In this document: in pieces, positions 18,056 through 27,551 of the stretch | Position numbering within the stretch: the first letter of the stretch is position 1 | Layout of the letters: each line of letters starts with the position of its first letter | Source of the DNA: Clostridium psychrophilum | GTDB taxonomy: Bacteria; Bacillota; Clostridia; Clostridiales; Clostridiaceae | NCBI RefSeq assembly: GCF_018861705.1 | Contig: NZ_JAHLEC010000009.1 | Span: 1 to 59,891 of the forward strand | Length of the DNA: 59,891 bases | Direction: 5' to 3' | Notes under the pieces: generated by a model | Told to the model about the DNA's origin: nothing | The model's input: the letters and a program-made list of their open reading frames with translations, nothing else | Databases searched by the model: none | Position numbers and translations under genes: made by a program

Positions 18056-19969
18056 TTACTCTTCAGACTTTATGGTAAACAAGTTGTAAATATATTCAAC
18101 ATCCTCTGTATTTTTAAGCTTACCTATAATCTTATCATCTTCCCCTTCAATAGCAATAGCAATATTTGAAAGTATTTGTAAATGTTCATTGCCAACACCT
18201 GCAATACCAATTACTAGGTAAGCTAATTCTTCCCCAAACATAATACCTTTTGGAAATTGAAGTACTACCATTCCTGTTTTTTTAATATTTTTTTTAGATT
18301 CCCCAACTCCATGTGGAATTGCTATTCCTTTACCAATATATGTTGATAAATCATCTTCTCTTTGAATCATAGCATCTATATATTCTTCTTCTACATAACC
18401 ACTTTCAAACAACAATCTACCCGCCATTTTAATAGCTGTATATTTATCTGTACTTTCAAGCCCTAGCTTTATATTTTTCTTTTCAAGTATTTTTCTATTA
18501 GTCTTGATTTCATTTTTTTCAACACTTTTAACTTCAGTCTTAGTATCACCAACTGGTTTTAATCTTGCTGAAAGAATATCAAAAACGGGGTTGTTAAGAA
18601 AGTCTCTAACTGATATATGTTCAGCATTAGGTGCTACATGTTTTGCTCTTGCAGTTAATGTTTCATGTGTAACCACAATTTGAGCATCTGCTGGAATATC
18701 TTCAATTGCGCAATTTACTACAGTAATTTTATAACCAGCTTTTTTAAACTTAGTTCTCAAAGTTGTTGCTCCCATTGCACTTGAACCCATACCTGCATCA
18801 CAAGCAAATATTACTTTATCAAATGTTTTAGCTATTACTTCATTTGCCTCACTTGTCTCATCTTTTTTCTTTAATTTTAATGAACTAGATTTTGATTTTG
18901 CTTCTTCAAATTCATTGTCATCTGTTTTTTTATTTGTACTCTTTATAATAACAGATGATACTAAGAATGAAACCACTGATGCTACGAGTACACCTGCAAT
19001 TACTGCAAAATATCCACCTTTAGGAGTCATTGCAAGTATTGCAATTATACTTCCTGGAGATGCTGCTGCAATTAATCCTGCACCAAATATTTGGAATGTG
19101 AATATTCCACTTGCACCACCACAAATTACTGCTATTATAAGTAAAGGATTCATCAAAACATAAGGAAAATAAATTTCATGTATTCCACCAATAAAGTGAA
19201 TTATTATTGCTCCAGGTGCTGATTCTTTAACTGCACCTTTTGCAAACACCCAATAAGCTAATAGTACTCCAAGTCCAGGACCTGGATTTGATTCTAATAG
19301 GAAAAATACTGATTTTCCGATTGTTTTAGCTTCTTGTGCACCTATTGGCACCAAAATCCCATTACCTATTGCATTATTTAAAAACAATATTTTTGCTGGT
19401 TCTATAAATATAGCTGCGAGTGGTAATAACCCTGCATTTACTATAATTTCTACTCCATCTTTTAGAAGACCATTTAAACCTATAACAACTGGACCAATAC
19501 CTGAGAATGCAATCATTGCTAGTATTGCTCCAAGTATACCTGATGAAAAGTTATTAATTAACATTTCAAAACCAGCAGGTACTTTTCCTTCAATCATTTT
19601 ATCAAATTTCTTTATAACATAACCACCGAGTGGTCCCATTATCATTGCGCCCATGAACATTGGAATATCTGACCCTACTATAATTCCCATAGTTGAGATT
19701 GCTCCAACTACTCCACCTCTTACTCCACCTACCATCTTACCACCAGTATAACCTATTAGTAATGGTAAAAGATAAGTTATCGTTGGACTAACTAATTTAG
19801 CAAAATTAGAATTTGGAATCCAGCCCTTTGGTATAAATAATGCGGTAATTAGCCCCCATGCTATAAATGCGCCTATATTGGGAAGTATCATTCCACTTAG
19901 AAATCTACCAAAACTCTGTACTCTTTCTTTAACTTTTACTTTACTTTTTCTGTGTGATATATTATCCAT
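18056..19969 (-). CDS. mtlA: PTS mannitol-type transporter, fused EIICBA
   Basis: A 637-residue membrane permease that takes up and phosphorylates a hexitol. Order is IIC (about 10-345, PNIGAFIAWGLITALFIP and HFIGGIHEIYFPYVLMNP), IIB (phospho-Cys in ACDAGMGSSAMG near 390) and IIA (phospho-His in IPHGVGES near 555). All three domains are fused as in enterobacterial MtlA, with very similar length and sequence, while many Firmicutes separate IIA as MtlF. TGGAGG precedes the ATG. It is 14 bases after mtlR. Mannitol as substrate follows from family identity. Confidence 0.93.
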   Translation of the reverse strand: MDNISHRKSKVKVKERVQSFGRFLSGMILPNIGAFIAWGLITALFIPKGWIPNSNFAKLVSPTITYLLPLLIGYTGGKMVGGVRGGVVGAISTMGIIVGSDIPMFMGAMIMGPLGGYVIKKFDKMIEGKVPAGFEMLINNFSSGILGAILAMIAFSGIGPVVIGLNGLLKDGVEIIVNAGLLPLAAIFIEPAKILFLNNAIGNGILVPIGAQEAKTIGKSVFFLLESNPGPGLGVLLAYWVFAKGAVKESAPGAIIIHFIGGIHEIYFPYVLMNPLLIIAVICGGASGIFTFQIFGAGLIAAASPGSIIAILAMTPKGGYFAVIAGVLVASVVSFLVSSVIIKSTNKKTDDNEFEEAKSKSSSLKLKKKDETSEANEVIAKTFDKVIFACDAGMGSSAMGATTLRTKFKKAGYKITVVNCAIEDIPADAQIVVTHETLTARAKHVAPNAEHISVRDFLNNPVFDILSARLKPVGDTKTEVKSVEKNEIKTNRKILEKKNIKLGLESTDKYTAIKMAGRLLFESGYVEEEYIDAMIQREDDLSTYIGKGIAIPHGVGESKKNIKKTGMVVLQFPKGIMFGEELAYLVIGIAGVGNEHLQILSNIAIAIEGEDDKIIGKLKNTEDVEYIYNLFTIKSEE

Positions 19970-19983
19970 AACTCACGCCTCCA

Positions 19984-22107
19984 TTAATTATTTACTTTTT
20001 GTTTATAAAACTCTTTTAAAATATCATTTAATTCATTAAATGCGTAATCACTCTCTCCCGACTTTAAATATTTAAGAAAATCAACTCTTTCTATTAACAT
20101 TTGACTTACATACCCTATAACTTCTATTTGTAGTGCACTACAGTCTTCTGGAGCAAGCATTATAATTCCAAGCTTAATATTTTCTACTTTATTTTCACCA
20201 TTTAAGCATTCCAAACTTTCAGATAACTTTACCGCACCAAAATATAATTTTTGCACTACATCTGTCCTACAATGGAGTAATATCATCTCATGTCCTGTTA
20301 CAACAGTATTACCTTTTTCTTCTCTCTCCTTTAGTGCTATTCTTAATTTTTCTTCAACCTCTAGATTTTTCTCTATTATCCTACTAGCCTCTAATATTAG
20401 TTCATCTACATTTTTTATATTAGAAACTTCTTTCAAAAAGAAATTATCTAAAAGCTGTATTATTGCTCCGCTATATACATTTAATGATAATAACTTATCT
20501 TTAAACTTAATATTTTTGGTTTTCTTATATGAATGAGTAATATTTCTGTTTTTTAAATCTTTTATTTGTGTTACTATTCTATCTTTATCTTCTTGAAACA
20601 ACAATGGATTTACTATTACTACCGGTTTAAGGCATTTGTCTATATTAACAGTAGATATTATAAAATCTATTTCATTCTCTCTTAGGAAACTTTCTTCAAT
20701 GTAGATTGCAGATATTATATCCACAATCTGTATATTTTCATACTCGCTTTCTATTCTCGTTGCAAGAAGTCTTGAAGTTCCCATCCCCGTAGCACAAGCA
20801 ATTGCCACTCTATATATAGGTTTAATAAAAGTTTGACTATTTTCAATTGCAGCTCCAAGATGCATAGCAATAAATGCTATTTCAGCTTCAGGCATTTTTA
20901 TTCCTATATGATTTTCAACTATCTCTGCGCATTTAGTACTAATCCTCATCAAATCAGTATAATTAGCCTTAATTTCTTCTAAAAGAGGATTTCTAATATC
21001 TAAATTCATTTTTAACCTTGTAATTGCTATCCCAAGATGATTTACTAATCCATTTAATAAATTTTCATTATTCCCAAGAAATTTTCCTGTTTCAATTTCA
21101 GCTACTTTAATAATTTCCTTTGATAACTTTATGAGTTCAAAACTTCCTATTATCTTTTTCCCAGCTTTATATCTATTATTATAATTTTTAGATCCTTTTA
21201 TGTGCATTGTTATATAACCGATTTCATCCTCTGGTATTTCGATTTCAAAGCATTTTGATATATTTACAGACAAATTAGATGCTATCAAATACTCCTGACA
21301 TTTCTTAAGTTCTTCTAAAAACTTTTGATTTATAGTTATTTTGTCACCTTTTTTTACCCTCTCAATGGCAAGTGCAACATGAACAATTAATCCGACAAAA
21401 GCACTATCGGTTAACTTATAGTTTCTTTCTTTTTCCATATTTTCAACTAAACCCTCAATTTTTTTTATTGTCTCATTATCAATTAAATTGAGCAGTCTAT
21501 TACGAGAAGATACTTCAATATTTGGGTCTGCAACTACTGAATCATCTAAATTTTGTCTTATCAAACCTAATAATTGACTTTCGTTTGTATTTTCATAAAT
21601 TAAACTAACCATAGCTTTTCTTATATGATCTTCTCTTCCTTCTAAATATACTCCAAGTCCTTGTTTTCTAATTAGATTTAATTTGTGATTTTTGAACCAC
21701 GAATCTGTCTTTTCTAAATCATTGCTAATAGTTGCCTCTGTAACTTTTAATATTCTAGTAAAGTTATACAATTTAACTGGTTCTTGATTTTGCAGCAATT
21801 CACTGATAATAATATTTTTTCTTTCCTTAGGCGAATAGATTTTGTCATCTTTTTCTTCAATCAACAAATTAATAATTGCTTGTTTTTCTTCTAGAGTACC
21901 AATCACTTTGATGCCAACTCCAGTTTTTCTATCTAAATTCACTCCATTTTGATTAAGGAATTTTTCTACATCATGTATTTCTCTAAGCACTGTCCTGCTG
22001 CTGACATCTAACCCTTTTGCAATGCTTGAAATAGTTACATATTCGTTTTCGTTACATATAACTTGCAAAATATTTTTTATGCGTAAATTAATTTTGTAAC
22101 CCTTCAT
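19984..22107 (-). CDS. mtlR: MtlR-type PTS-regulated transcriptional activator
   Basis: A 707-residue regulator: two N-terminal helix-turn-helix regions (residues 1-170), two PTS regulation domains (about 190-400, with paired His such as VHVALAIERV and TMHIKG, NHLGIAITRL and MHLGAAI), a IIB-like domain with Cys in ACATGMGTSR, and a C-terminal IIA-like domain (His in LLHCRTD). This is the MtlR plan, in which phosphorylation by HPr and EIIB sets activity. GGAGG at 22113-22117 selects ATG 22107 over the longer frame. First gene of the operon it should control. Confidence 0.9.
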   Translation of the reverse strand: MKGYKINLRIKNILQVICNENEYVTISSIAKGLDVSSRTVLREIHDVEKFLNQNGVNLDRKTGVGIKVIGTLEEKQAIINLLIEEKDDKIYSPKERKNIIISELLQNQEPVKLYNFTRILKVTEATISNDLEKTDSWFKNHKLNLIRKQGLGVYLEGREDHIRKAMVSLIYENTNESQLLGLIRQNLDDSVVADPNIEVSSRNRLLNLIDNETIKKIEGLVENMEKERNYKLTDSAFVGLIVHVALAIERVKKGDKITINQKFLEELKKCQEYLIASNLSVNISKCFEIEIPEDEIGYITMHIKGSKNYNNRYKAGKKIIGSFELIKLSKEIIKVAEIETGKFLGNNENLLNGLVNHLGIAITRLKMNLDIRNPLLEEIKANYTDLMRISTKCAEIVENHIGIKMPEAEIAFIAMHLGAAIENSQTFIKPIYRVAIACATGMGTSRLLATRIESEYENIQIVDIISAIYIEESFLRENEIDFIISTVNIDKCLKPVVIVNPLLFQEDKDRIVTQIKDLKNRNITHSYKKTKNIKFKDKLLSLNVYSGAIIQLLDNFFLKEVSNIKNVDELILEASRIIEKNLEVEEKLRIALKEREEKGNTVVTGHEMILLHCRTDVVQKLYFGAVKLSESLECLNGENKVENIKLGIIMLAPEDCSALQIEVIGYVSQMLIERVDFLKYLKSGESDYAFNELNDILKEFYKQKVNN

Positions 22108-22400
22108 AAAATTCCTCCAAATTTTTTTAAAAGATTGTATCAAGTCACTATAATATTTAATATTTACCCTATCTTTGTTTTGATAATCATTAAATGTTTT
22201 TACAATAACAATTTCTTAATTACTTTATCTTAATTATAGTACAGTAAACATTTACAAACAATTCAAAGATAAATTGATTAGTCATTAGTTAATGATGACA
22301 AAATTTAATATTCAGTTACTTTATTTAATCTCTTTTATTTTTATATTGAATATTATTTTATATACCTACACATAATACTATTAATAGTTATTACCTCACA
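22108..22400. other. Upstream region of mtlR
   Basis: AT-rich DNA holding the mtl operon promoter. I could not identify the MtlR operator or a catabolite-response element with confidence. Confidence 0.4.
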
Positions 22401-22592
22401 GCTAAACGGATGAGCTCATCATTAATATAGATACAGCTATAGGTTACTAACTATCATAGGTATTAGATAAACTGTTTTAAATTTAGTTTTTAGCTGTAAC
22501 TATTATTTAAAACAGTTTATTTAATACTACCGGTTTTAAACAAAAAAAATTAAAACACATAGATTACAATTCTATGTGTTTTAATTTTTTAT
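22400..22592. ncRNA. Possible non-coding RNA with an orphan terminator
   Basis: No gene precedes the strong terminator at 22545-22590 on the plus strand. Before it lie a palindrome GATGAGCTCATC near 22409 and a large inverted repeat, AAACTGTTTTAAAT and ATTTAAAACAGTTT, spanning about 22470-22519. This could be a small regulatory RNA or leader remnant. No known family was recognised. It may instead be only the far 3' end of nothing transcribed. Confidence 0.3.
22545..22590. terminator. Orphan terminator hairpin
   Basis: AAAATTAAAACACATAGA and TCTATGTGTTTTAATTTT form an almost perfect 18-bp stem followed by T. Neither strand has a gene ending just before it. Confidence 0.7.
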
Positions 22593-22747
22593 GAAATACA
22601 AGAATTCGAAGGAAATAATAAATATTTGATCTAGTTGATATTAAATTCAGTAAAACCTTAATATATCAATGATATTATTCCAATACTTTCTATTTCTAAA
22701 AAACTCTTTATTTCTTAGTTCAATTATGATATTATGTAGTAAACTAG

Positions 22748-22939
<192 letters not shown>

Positions 22940-22954
22940 TTAGAACATAATTAG

Positions 22955-22998
22955 TATACAAGCTACTGACATATATGTCAGTAGCTTGTATTTTTTTA
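22955..22998. terminator. Ferredoxin terminator, shared with yitT
   Basis: TACAAGCTACTGACATA and TATGTCAGTAGCTTGTA form a perfect stem followed by seven T. In reverse it can stop the convergent YitT gene. Confidence 0.9.
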
Positions 22999-23025
22999 TT
23001 CGTTTTTATTCGTTTTTATTCGTCT
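22997..23025. repeat. Decamer tandem repeat over the yitT stop codon
   Basis: About three copies of CGTTTTTATT in tandem. The YitT stop codon (23016-23018) lies in the middle of this repeat, so copy-number change would leave the protein end almost the same. Confidence 0.7.
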
Positions 23026-23867
23026 ATATCTGTAAACCCCTCTCCAAGGGTTTCATGTACGTTATACGTCATTATAAAAGCTTTTTTATCAATCTCTTTT
23101 ATATAGTTTTTTAATTTAATAAACTGTTTTTTACCTAAAACAGTAGTTATAATTTCTTTATCCTCATTAGTATAGGCCCCTTTTGCAGTATATAAAGTTG
23201 CTCCTCTATCTAAATCTTCAATAATAAACCTCTTTATATCTTCACCTTTTGAGCTAACCACCTCAACTTTCTTATATATATTCATTCCAGCAATAACTGC
23301 ATCTACAACAAATCCATTGATAATAACCCCAAGTAATGCATACATTCCAATTTTAGGACCAAATGCTACGCCTGCCAATATAGTTACAAAAAAATCTGCT
23401 ATAAGAAGAGATTTACCTATTTCTAAGTGAAAATACTTATTTAACATTTTTGCTATTATATCCGTTCCACCTGTAGATGCATTTTCATTAAACACCATCC
23501 CCATCCCTACGGCTCCAATTAATATACCAAATATTAATTCTAGAAATATATCATTTGTTATGGTACCACTCATAGGGCAAAGTTTTTCTAATACCCATAC
23601 CATTCCAGATAATCCGAAACTAGCATACATTGTCCTTACTCCAAAACTTGATCCTATGAACATAAATCCTACAACAAATAGAATAATATTTAATACAAAC
23701 ATCAAAGAGCCAATAGTAAGACCTGGCAGATACTGATTTATAACAATGGCAAGGCCACTAACACCCCCTACTGCTAAATCATTTGGTATTAGGAAAAAGT
23801 AAAGCCCTAGTGCTACTAATGCTATACCGACAGTTATCAATAAATATTCTTTAACAATTGTTTTCAT
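23016..23867 (-). CDS. YitT family membrane protein (first of two)
   Basis: A 283-residue protein with a hydrophobic DUF161/YitT region (residues 1-170, five or so spans, with GGVSGLAIVINQY and ENASTGGTDIIAKML) and a soluble C-terminal DUF2179 domain (DRGATLYTAKGAYTNEDKEI). Function of the family is unsettled. A second member lies at 26407-27270, with the same order of blocks (GLAIVIEYI, ASTGGTDLAANI, GVTGMHAKGMYTKGEK), on either side of asnS. AGGGGGC precedes the ATG. Confidence 0.9.
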   Translation of the reverse strand: MKTIVKEYLLITVGIALVALGLYFFLIPNDLAVGGVSGLAIVINQYLPGLTIGSLMFVLNIILFVVGFMFIGSSFGVRTMYASFGLSGMVWVLEKLCPMSGTITNDIFLELIFGILIGAVGMGMVFNENASTGGTDIIAKMLNKYFHLEIGKSLLIADFFVTILAGVAFGPKIGMYALLGVIINGFVVDAVIAGMNIYKKVEVVSSKGEDIKRFIIEDLDRGATLYTAKGAYTNEDKEIITTVLGKKQFIKLKNYIKEIDKKAFIMTYNVHETLGEGFTDIDE

Positions 23868-24028
23868 TCTTATTGCCCCCTAATTCAAATTTAATATGTA
23901 AATATACATACAGTTATTTTTAGTACAATAACTAATAATAACAGATTTAAAAAGAAAATCTCTTAGCTTAAGGGCTAAGAGATTAAAATTCTACCTGTAT
24001 TTATATATGTTATTTCTAAATTATTAGA

Positions 24029-25420
24029 TTAAAATTCAGCTGACCCAGTAGTTCTTGGGAAAGGAATAACATCTCTTATATTAGTCATACCAGTAATATA
24101 CATTATAGCTCTTTCAAATCCTAATCCAAAACCAGCATGCTTAGTTCCGCCATACTTTCTTAACTCTAAATACCACCAGTAATCTTCTTTATTAAGGCCA
24201 CATTCATCCATTCTAGCTTCTAAGATATCTTGTCTTTCTTCTCTTTGACTTCCTCCAATGATTTCTCCTATTCCAGGAACAAGTAAATCTGCTGCTGCAA
24301 CCGTCTTATTATCATCATTCATTCTCATATAGAATGATTTTATTTCCTTTGGATAATCAGTTACAAATAACGGTTTTTTAAACACCTCTTCCGTTAAATA
24401 TCTTTCATGTTCAGTTTGAAGATCACAACCCCAAGTTACTGGATACTGAAACTTTTTCCCTGATTTTTGTAAAATATCTATAGCTTTTGTATAGGTTATT
24501 TGTCCAAATTCTGAATTCACAACACTGCTTAATCTTTCAATTAAATTTTTGTCTATAAAGCTATTGAAGAACTGCATCTCTTCTGGAGCATTTTCTAAAA
24601 CATACTTTATTATGTATTTCATCATATCTTCTGCAAGTTTCATATCATCTTTTAAATCAGCAAATGCTATTTCAGGTTCTATCATCCAAAACTCTGCTGC
24701 ATGTCTTCCTGTATTAGAATTTTCTGCTCTAAATGTTGGTCCAAAGGTATAAACATTTCTAAATGCTAATGCAAAAGCCTCTGCAGCTAACTGTCCACTT
24801 ACTGTTAGACTAGTCTCCTTACCGAAAAAGTCTTTTGTGTAATCAACCTTTTTATCTTTATCTAATGGTATATTTGTTAAATCAAGAGTTGATATTCTGA
24901 ACATTTCTCCTGCACCTTCACAATCACTACCAGTAATTATTGGTGTATGAGTATATACAAATCCTCTCTTTTGAAAAAACTCATGAATAGCAAAGGCAGT
25001 AAGTGAGCGAACTCTAAACACTGCTGAGAAAGCATTACTTCTTGGTCTCAAATGTGCAATAGTTCTTAAATATTCAAAAGAATGTCTTTTCTTTTGCAAA
25101 GGGTAGTCATTACTTGACATTCCCACGATTACTATTTTAGTAGCCTTTAACTCAAAAGGTTGTTTTGCCTGTGGTGTAACAACTAACTTTCCTTCTATGG
25201 TCAAAGAAGAACTTATAGGTAGTTTAGCTATTTCTGCGAAATTTTCTAACTCCTCCTCAAAAACCACTTGAATATTGCTGAAAAAGCTTCCATCATTAAC
25301 TTCAATAAACCCAAATGCTTTAGAAGATCTTAAAGTTCTTATCCATCCAGAAATTGATACCATTTCATCTGCATATTTTTCTTTTGCTCTGTAAATCTGT
25401 TTTACCAATACTTTTTCCAT
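24029..25420 (-). CDS. asnS: Asparaginyl-tRNA synthetase
   Basis: A 463-residue class IIb synthetase charging tRNA-Asn. It has an N-terminal OB-fold ([20 protein letters not shown], 23-42), motif 2 [15 protein letters not shown] and motif 3 [15 protein letters not shown], then the AsnS-typical ending [11 protein letters not shown]. These exclude AspS and LysS. A T-box leader lies directly upstream. GGAGAAAATT precedes the ATG. Confidence 0.96.
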   Translation of the reverse strand: MEKVLVKQIYRAKEKYADEMVSISGWIRTLRSSKAFGFIEVNDGSFFSNIQVVFEEELENFAEIAKLPISSSLTIEGKLVVTPQAKQPFELKATKIVIVGMSSNDYPLQKKRHSFEYLRTIAHLRPRSNAFSAVFRVRSLTAFAIHEFFQKRGFVYTHTPIITGSDCEGAGEMFRISTLDLTNIPLDKDKKVDYTKDFFGKETSLTVSGQLAAEAFALAFRNVYTFGPTFRAENSNTGRHAAEFWMIEPEIAFADLKDDMKLAEDMMKYIIKYVLENAPEEMQFFNSFIDKNLIERLSSVVNSEFGQITYTKAIDILQKSGKKFQYPVTWGCDLQTEHERYLTEEVFKKPLFVTDYPKEIKSFYMRMNDDNKTVAAADLLVPGIGEIIGGSQREERQDILEARMDECGLNKEDYWWYLELRKYGGTKHAGFGLGFERAIMYITGMTNIRDVIPFPRTTGSAEF

Positions 25421-25456
25421 ATAATTTTCTCCTTACAATTTTATATTTTTTAAAAT

Positions 25457-25765
25457 AATAAAAAAGCCCTCCGCCCTCTAATAATAAAGGGACGAAAGAC
25501 TATAATTTCGCGTTGCCACCCATTTTGCCATAAAATATGGCCACTAAAATTAGTACAGAATTTAATATGTATTACTTAAATTCATAATTCGATACTACCC
25601 AATTATTAACGGATTGGACCCGTCTAAGCCTACTCTCCATATGATTTCAGTTAGAAACTCTGAGATGTTCTTTAATATAAACCTCGTATTGGTCTTTCAC
25701 CATCACCAACTCGCTTAAACTACCTTTTATATCTACTCTTCTCGTCTTAGTCTTTATAATTAGAT
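25457..25765 (-). promoter_or_regulatory. T-box leader of asnS
   Basis: On the minus strand: Stem I with AGTTGGTGATGGTGAAAGACC, a specifier region CTAACTGAAAT whose AAC (25652-25650) is an asparagine codon, the T-box GGGTGGCAACGCG (about 25501-25522), then a terminator stem GTCTTTCGTCCC / GGGCGGAGGGC followed by TTTTTT at 25457-25500. Uncharged tRNA-Asn should bind and stabilise the antiterminator to turn on asnS. Confidence 0.93.
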
Positions 25766-25921
25766 ATTATGATAATTAGTATACACACTAATTAATTTTA
25801 TATTCAATTAAATTATAATATTTTTAATAATAATTGTCAAATATATATTACAATTTATTGCCATAAATATGCTATAAATTATTTTATTAAACTAACTTTT
25901 TATTAAAAATTTTAAATATAA
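25766..25921. other. AT-rich promoter region of the asnS T-box
   Basis: Very AT-rich DNA with no gene. It should hold the asnS promoter. Confidence 0.4.
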
Positions 25922-25975
25922 ATACCCTATAGATTAGGCCTATACTGCTTCTAATCTATAGGGTATAATATATAA
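25922..25975 (-). terminator. Terminator of the 82-residue gene
   Basis: ATACCCTATAGATTAG and CTAATCTATAGGGTAT form a perfect 16-bp stem, followed on the minus strand by a T-rich stretch. Confidence 0.75.
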
Positions 25976-26042
25976 ACTAATAACTATTTTTTATTTTTGT
26001 TTATCTAAAATTTATAATACAAATTATTAAATAAAAACTTAG

Positions 26043-26291
26043 TTATTCTTCATCGTCAATTTCACCTGTATCTAATTCAACTTCATCATCAATAATTTCA
26101 CCAATAACTGCATCTCTTTTAGCTATTTCACCAGTAACCTTATTTTCAATAACAATATTTGATTTTACTTTTCCATCAACTTCATTAATAAATGTTTTTG
26201 CTGTGACATCTCCTTCTACTAAAGATACTCCATCAGTAAGTTTCTCTGGATGATCAAAAGTAATTGGTTTGCTATTCAATCTTTCATTCAT
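26043..26291 (-). CDS. Acidic 82-residue protein, unknown function
   Basis: A small hydrophilic protein with beta-prone middle (VSLVEGDVTAKTFINEV, then SNIVIENKVTGEIA) and a strongly acidic tail ending in DTGEIDDEE. No membrane segment or metal motif. GAAAGGAAG precedes the ATG. It sits between asnS and the second YitT gene, with a terminator behind. I do not recognise it. Confidence 0.7.
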   Translation of the reverse strand: MNERLNSKPITFDHPEKLTDGVSLVEGDVTAKTFINEVDGKVKSNIVIENKVTGEIAKRDAVIGEIIDDEVELDTGEIDDEE

Positions 26292-26406
26292 TTGTAATCA
26301 CTTCCTTTCTAAATCTAGTCTGTGCATGAAGACTTCGAAATATACTTTGGAAATGTTACCTATTTTTTTGTTTATTATAATATATAACTATTTTAAATTT
26401 TATCAT

Positions 26407-27270
26407 TTATTCAGTAAAACCTTCACCTAATACTTCTCTCACATCTGCAACAGTAATAAATGCTTTATCATCAATTTTTTTAACCATTTTTTGAAGAGGC
26501 ACTATTTCATCTTTACCAACTACTACAAACAATACCTGCTTTTCACCTTTTGTATACATTCCTTTAGCATGCATACCTGTAACTCCTCTATTTAAATCTT
26601 TCAATAATACATCTGCTATTTCATTTGAATAATCCGATATAATAAATACTGCTTTTGAAAAATTAATTCCCTCAAGTATGCTATCTATAACTTTTGCAAC
26701 TATATATATTGATATAAGTGCATACATCGCTTTTTCAACTCCAAATACAAAAGCACCTAAGAGTATAATACTTGAATCAATTACTAATATTATTTTTGCA
26801 ATTGCAACGTCTTTTAAATAAACTTTTATAATGTTTGCCGCTAAATCAGTTCCTCCAGTACTTGCGGATGCTCTTAATACTAAGCCTAAGCCTGTACCAA
26901 CAAATACGCCACCGAATATACTAGCAAGTAATAAATCTACATGAGGAGCTGGTATATAGTTGGTGTAAAACAATGCAAATGAAAGGTATGCCGCTGCAAA
27001 CATGGAATTACCTACAAATTTTCTTCCCTTAAGCTTTATAGCAATTGCAAGCAGAGGCACGTTCACCGCAATATTTGTAAACCACAAAGGTATATCAACC
27101 CCATAATTCTTTTTTGTAATATACTCAATAACAATAGCAAGTCCTGATAATCCACCTGTTACTAATTTTAATTTTGCGAAAAACAAATTTACACCTGCCG
27201 CAAGTATTGTAGTTCCAACAATAATATAAATATAATTTAATATGTTTTCATTTTTAGTTTCACGTCTCAT
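26407..27270 (-). CDS. YitT family membrane protein (second of two)
   Basis: A 287-residue paralogue of the protein at 23016-23867, with the same DUF161 membrane region and C-terminal DUF2179 (DLNRGVTGMHAKGMYTKGEK). The two differ enough to be an old duplication. Its ribosome site is weak (AGGATG). A heptamer repeat array lies 24 bases before the start codon. Confidence 0.9.
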   Translation of the reverse strand: MRRETKNENILNYIYIIVGTTILAAGVNLFFAKLKLVTGGLSGLAIVIEYITKKNYGVDIPLWFTNIAVNVPLLAIAIKLKGRKFVGNSMFAAAYLSFALFYTNYIPAPHVDLLLASIFGGVFVGTGLGLVLRASASTGGTDLAANIIKVYLKDVAIAKIILVIDSSIILLGAFVFGVEKAMYALISIYIVAKVIDSILEGINFSKAVFIISDYSNEIADVLLKDLNRGVTGMHAKGMYTKGEKQVLFVVVGKDEIVPLQKMVKKIDDKAFITVADVREVLGEGFTE

Positions 27271-27293
27271 TTGCTACATCCTACTTCCCGCTT

Positions 27294-27339
27294 ACTATTT
27301 TCTATTTTCTATTTTCTATTTTCTATTTTCTATTTTCTA
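27294..27339. repeat. Heptanucleotide tandem repeat (TCTATTT)
   Basis: Five perfect copies of TCTATTT at 27301-27335 with partial copies at both ends. It stands in the leader of the second YitT gene, a place where copy-number change could alter promoter or leader spacing. Confidence 0.85.
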
Positions 27340-27427
27340 AAATAAAGTTATCACAATTATTAAATTATGTAAATATAAATATTATTCTTACAATACATTT
27401 TCTGTTTCTATATATTTATTGGCATAT

Positions 27428-27491
27428 AAAAAGCATCTCATGCAATATTAGTTTAGGGGGACTAAAAAATACAACATGTGATGCTTTTTAT
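27428..27491. terminator. Long hairpin terminator after the MBL gene
   Basis: AAAAAGCATC and GATGCTTTTT form the outer stem with CATG/CATG inside, and a loop of about 30 bases that contains a small inner stem TTTAG/CTAAA. It follows the minus-strand MBL gene. Confidence 0.65.
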
Positions 27492-27551
27492 TTTGTTATT
27501 TAAATTATAGACATAAATGAATATATTTATCCAAACATACTAAAATATTTT

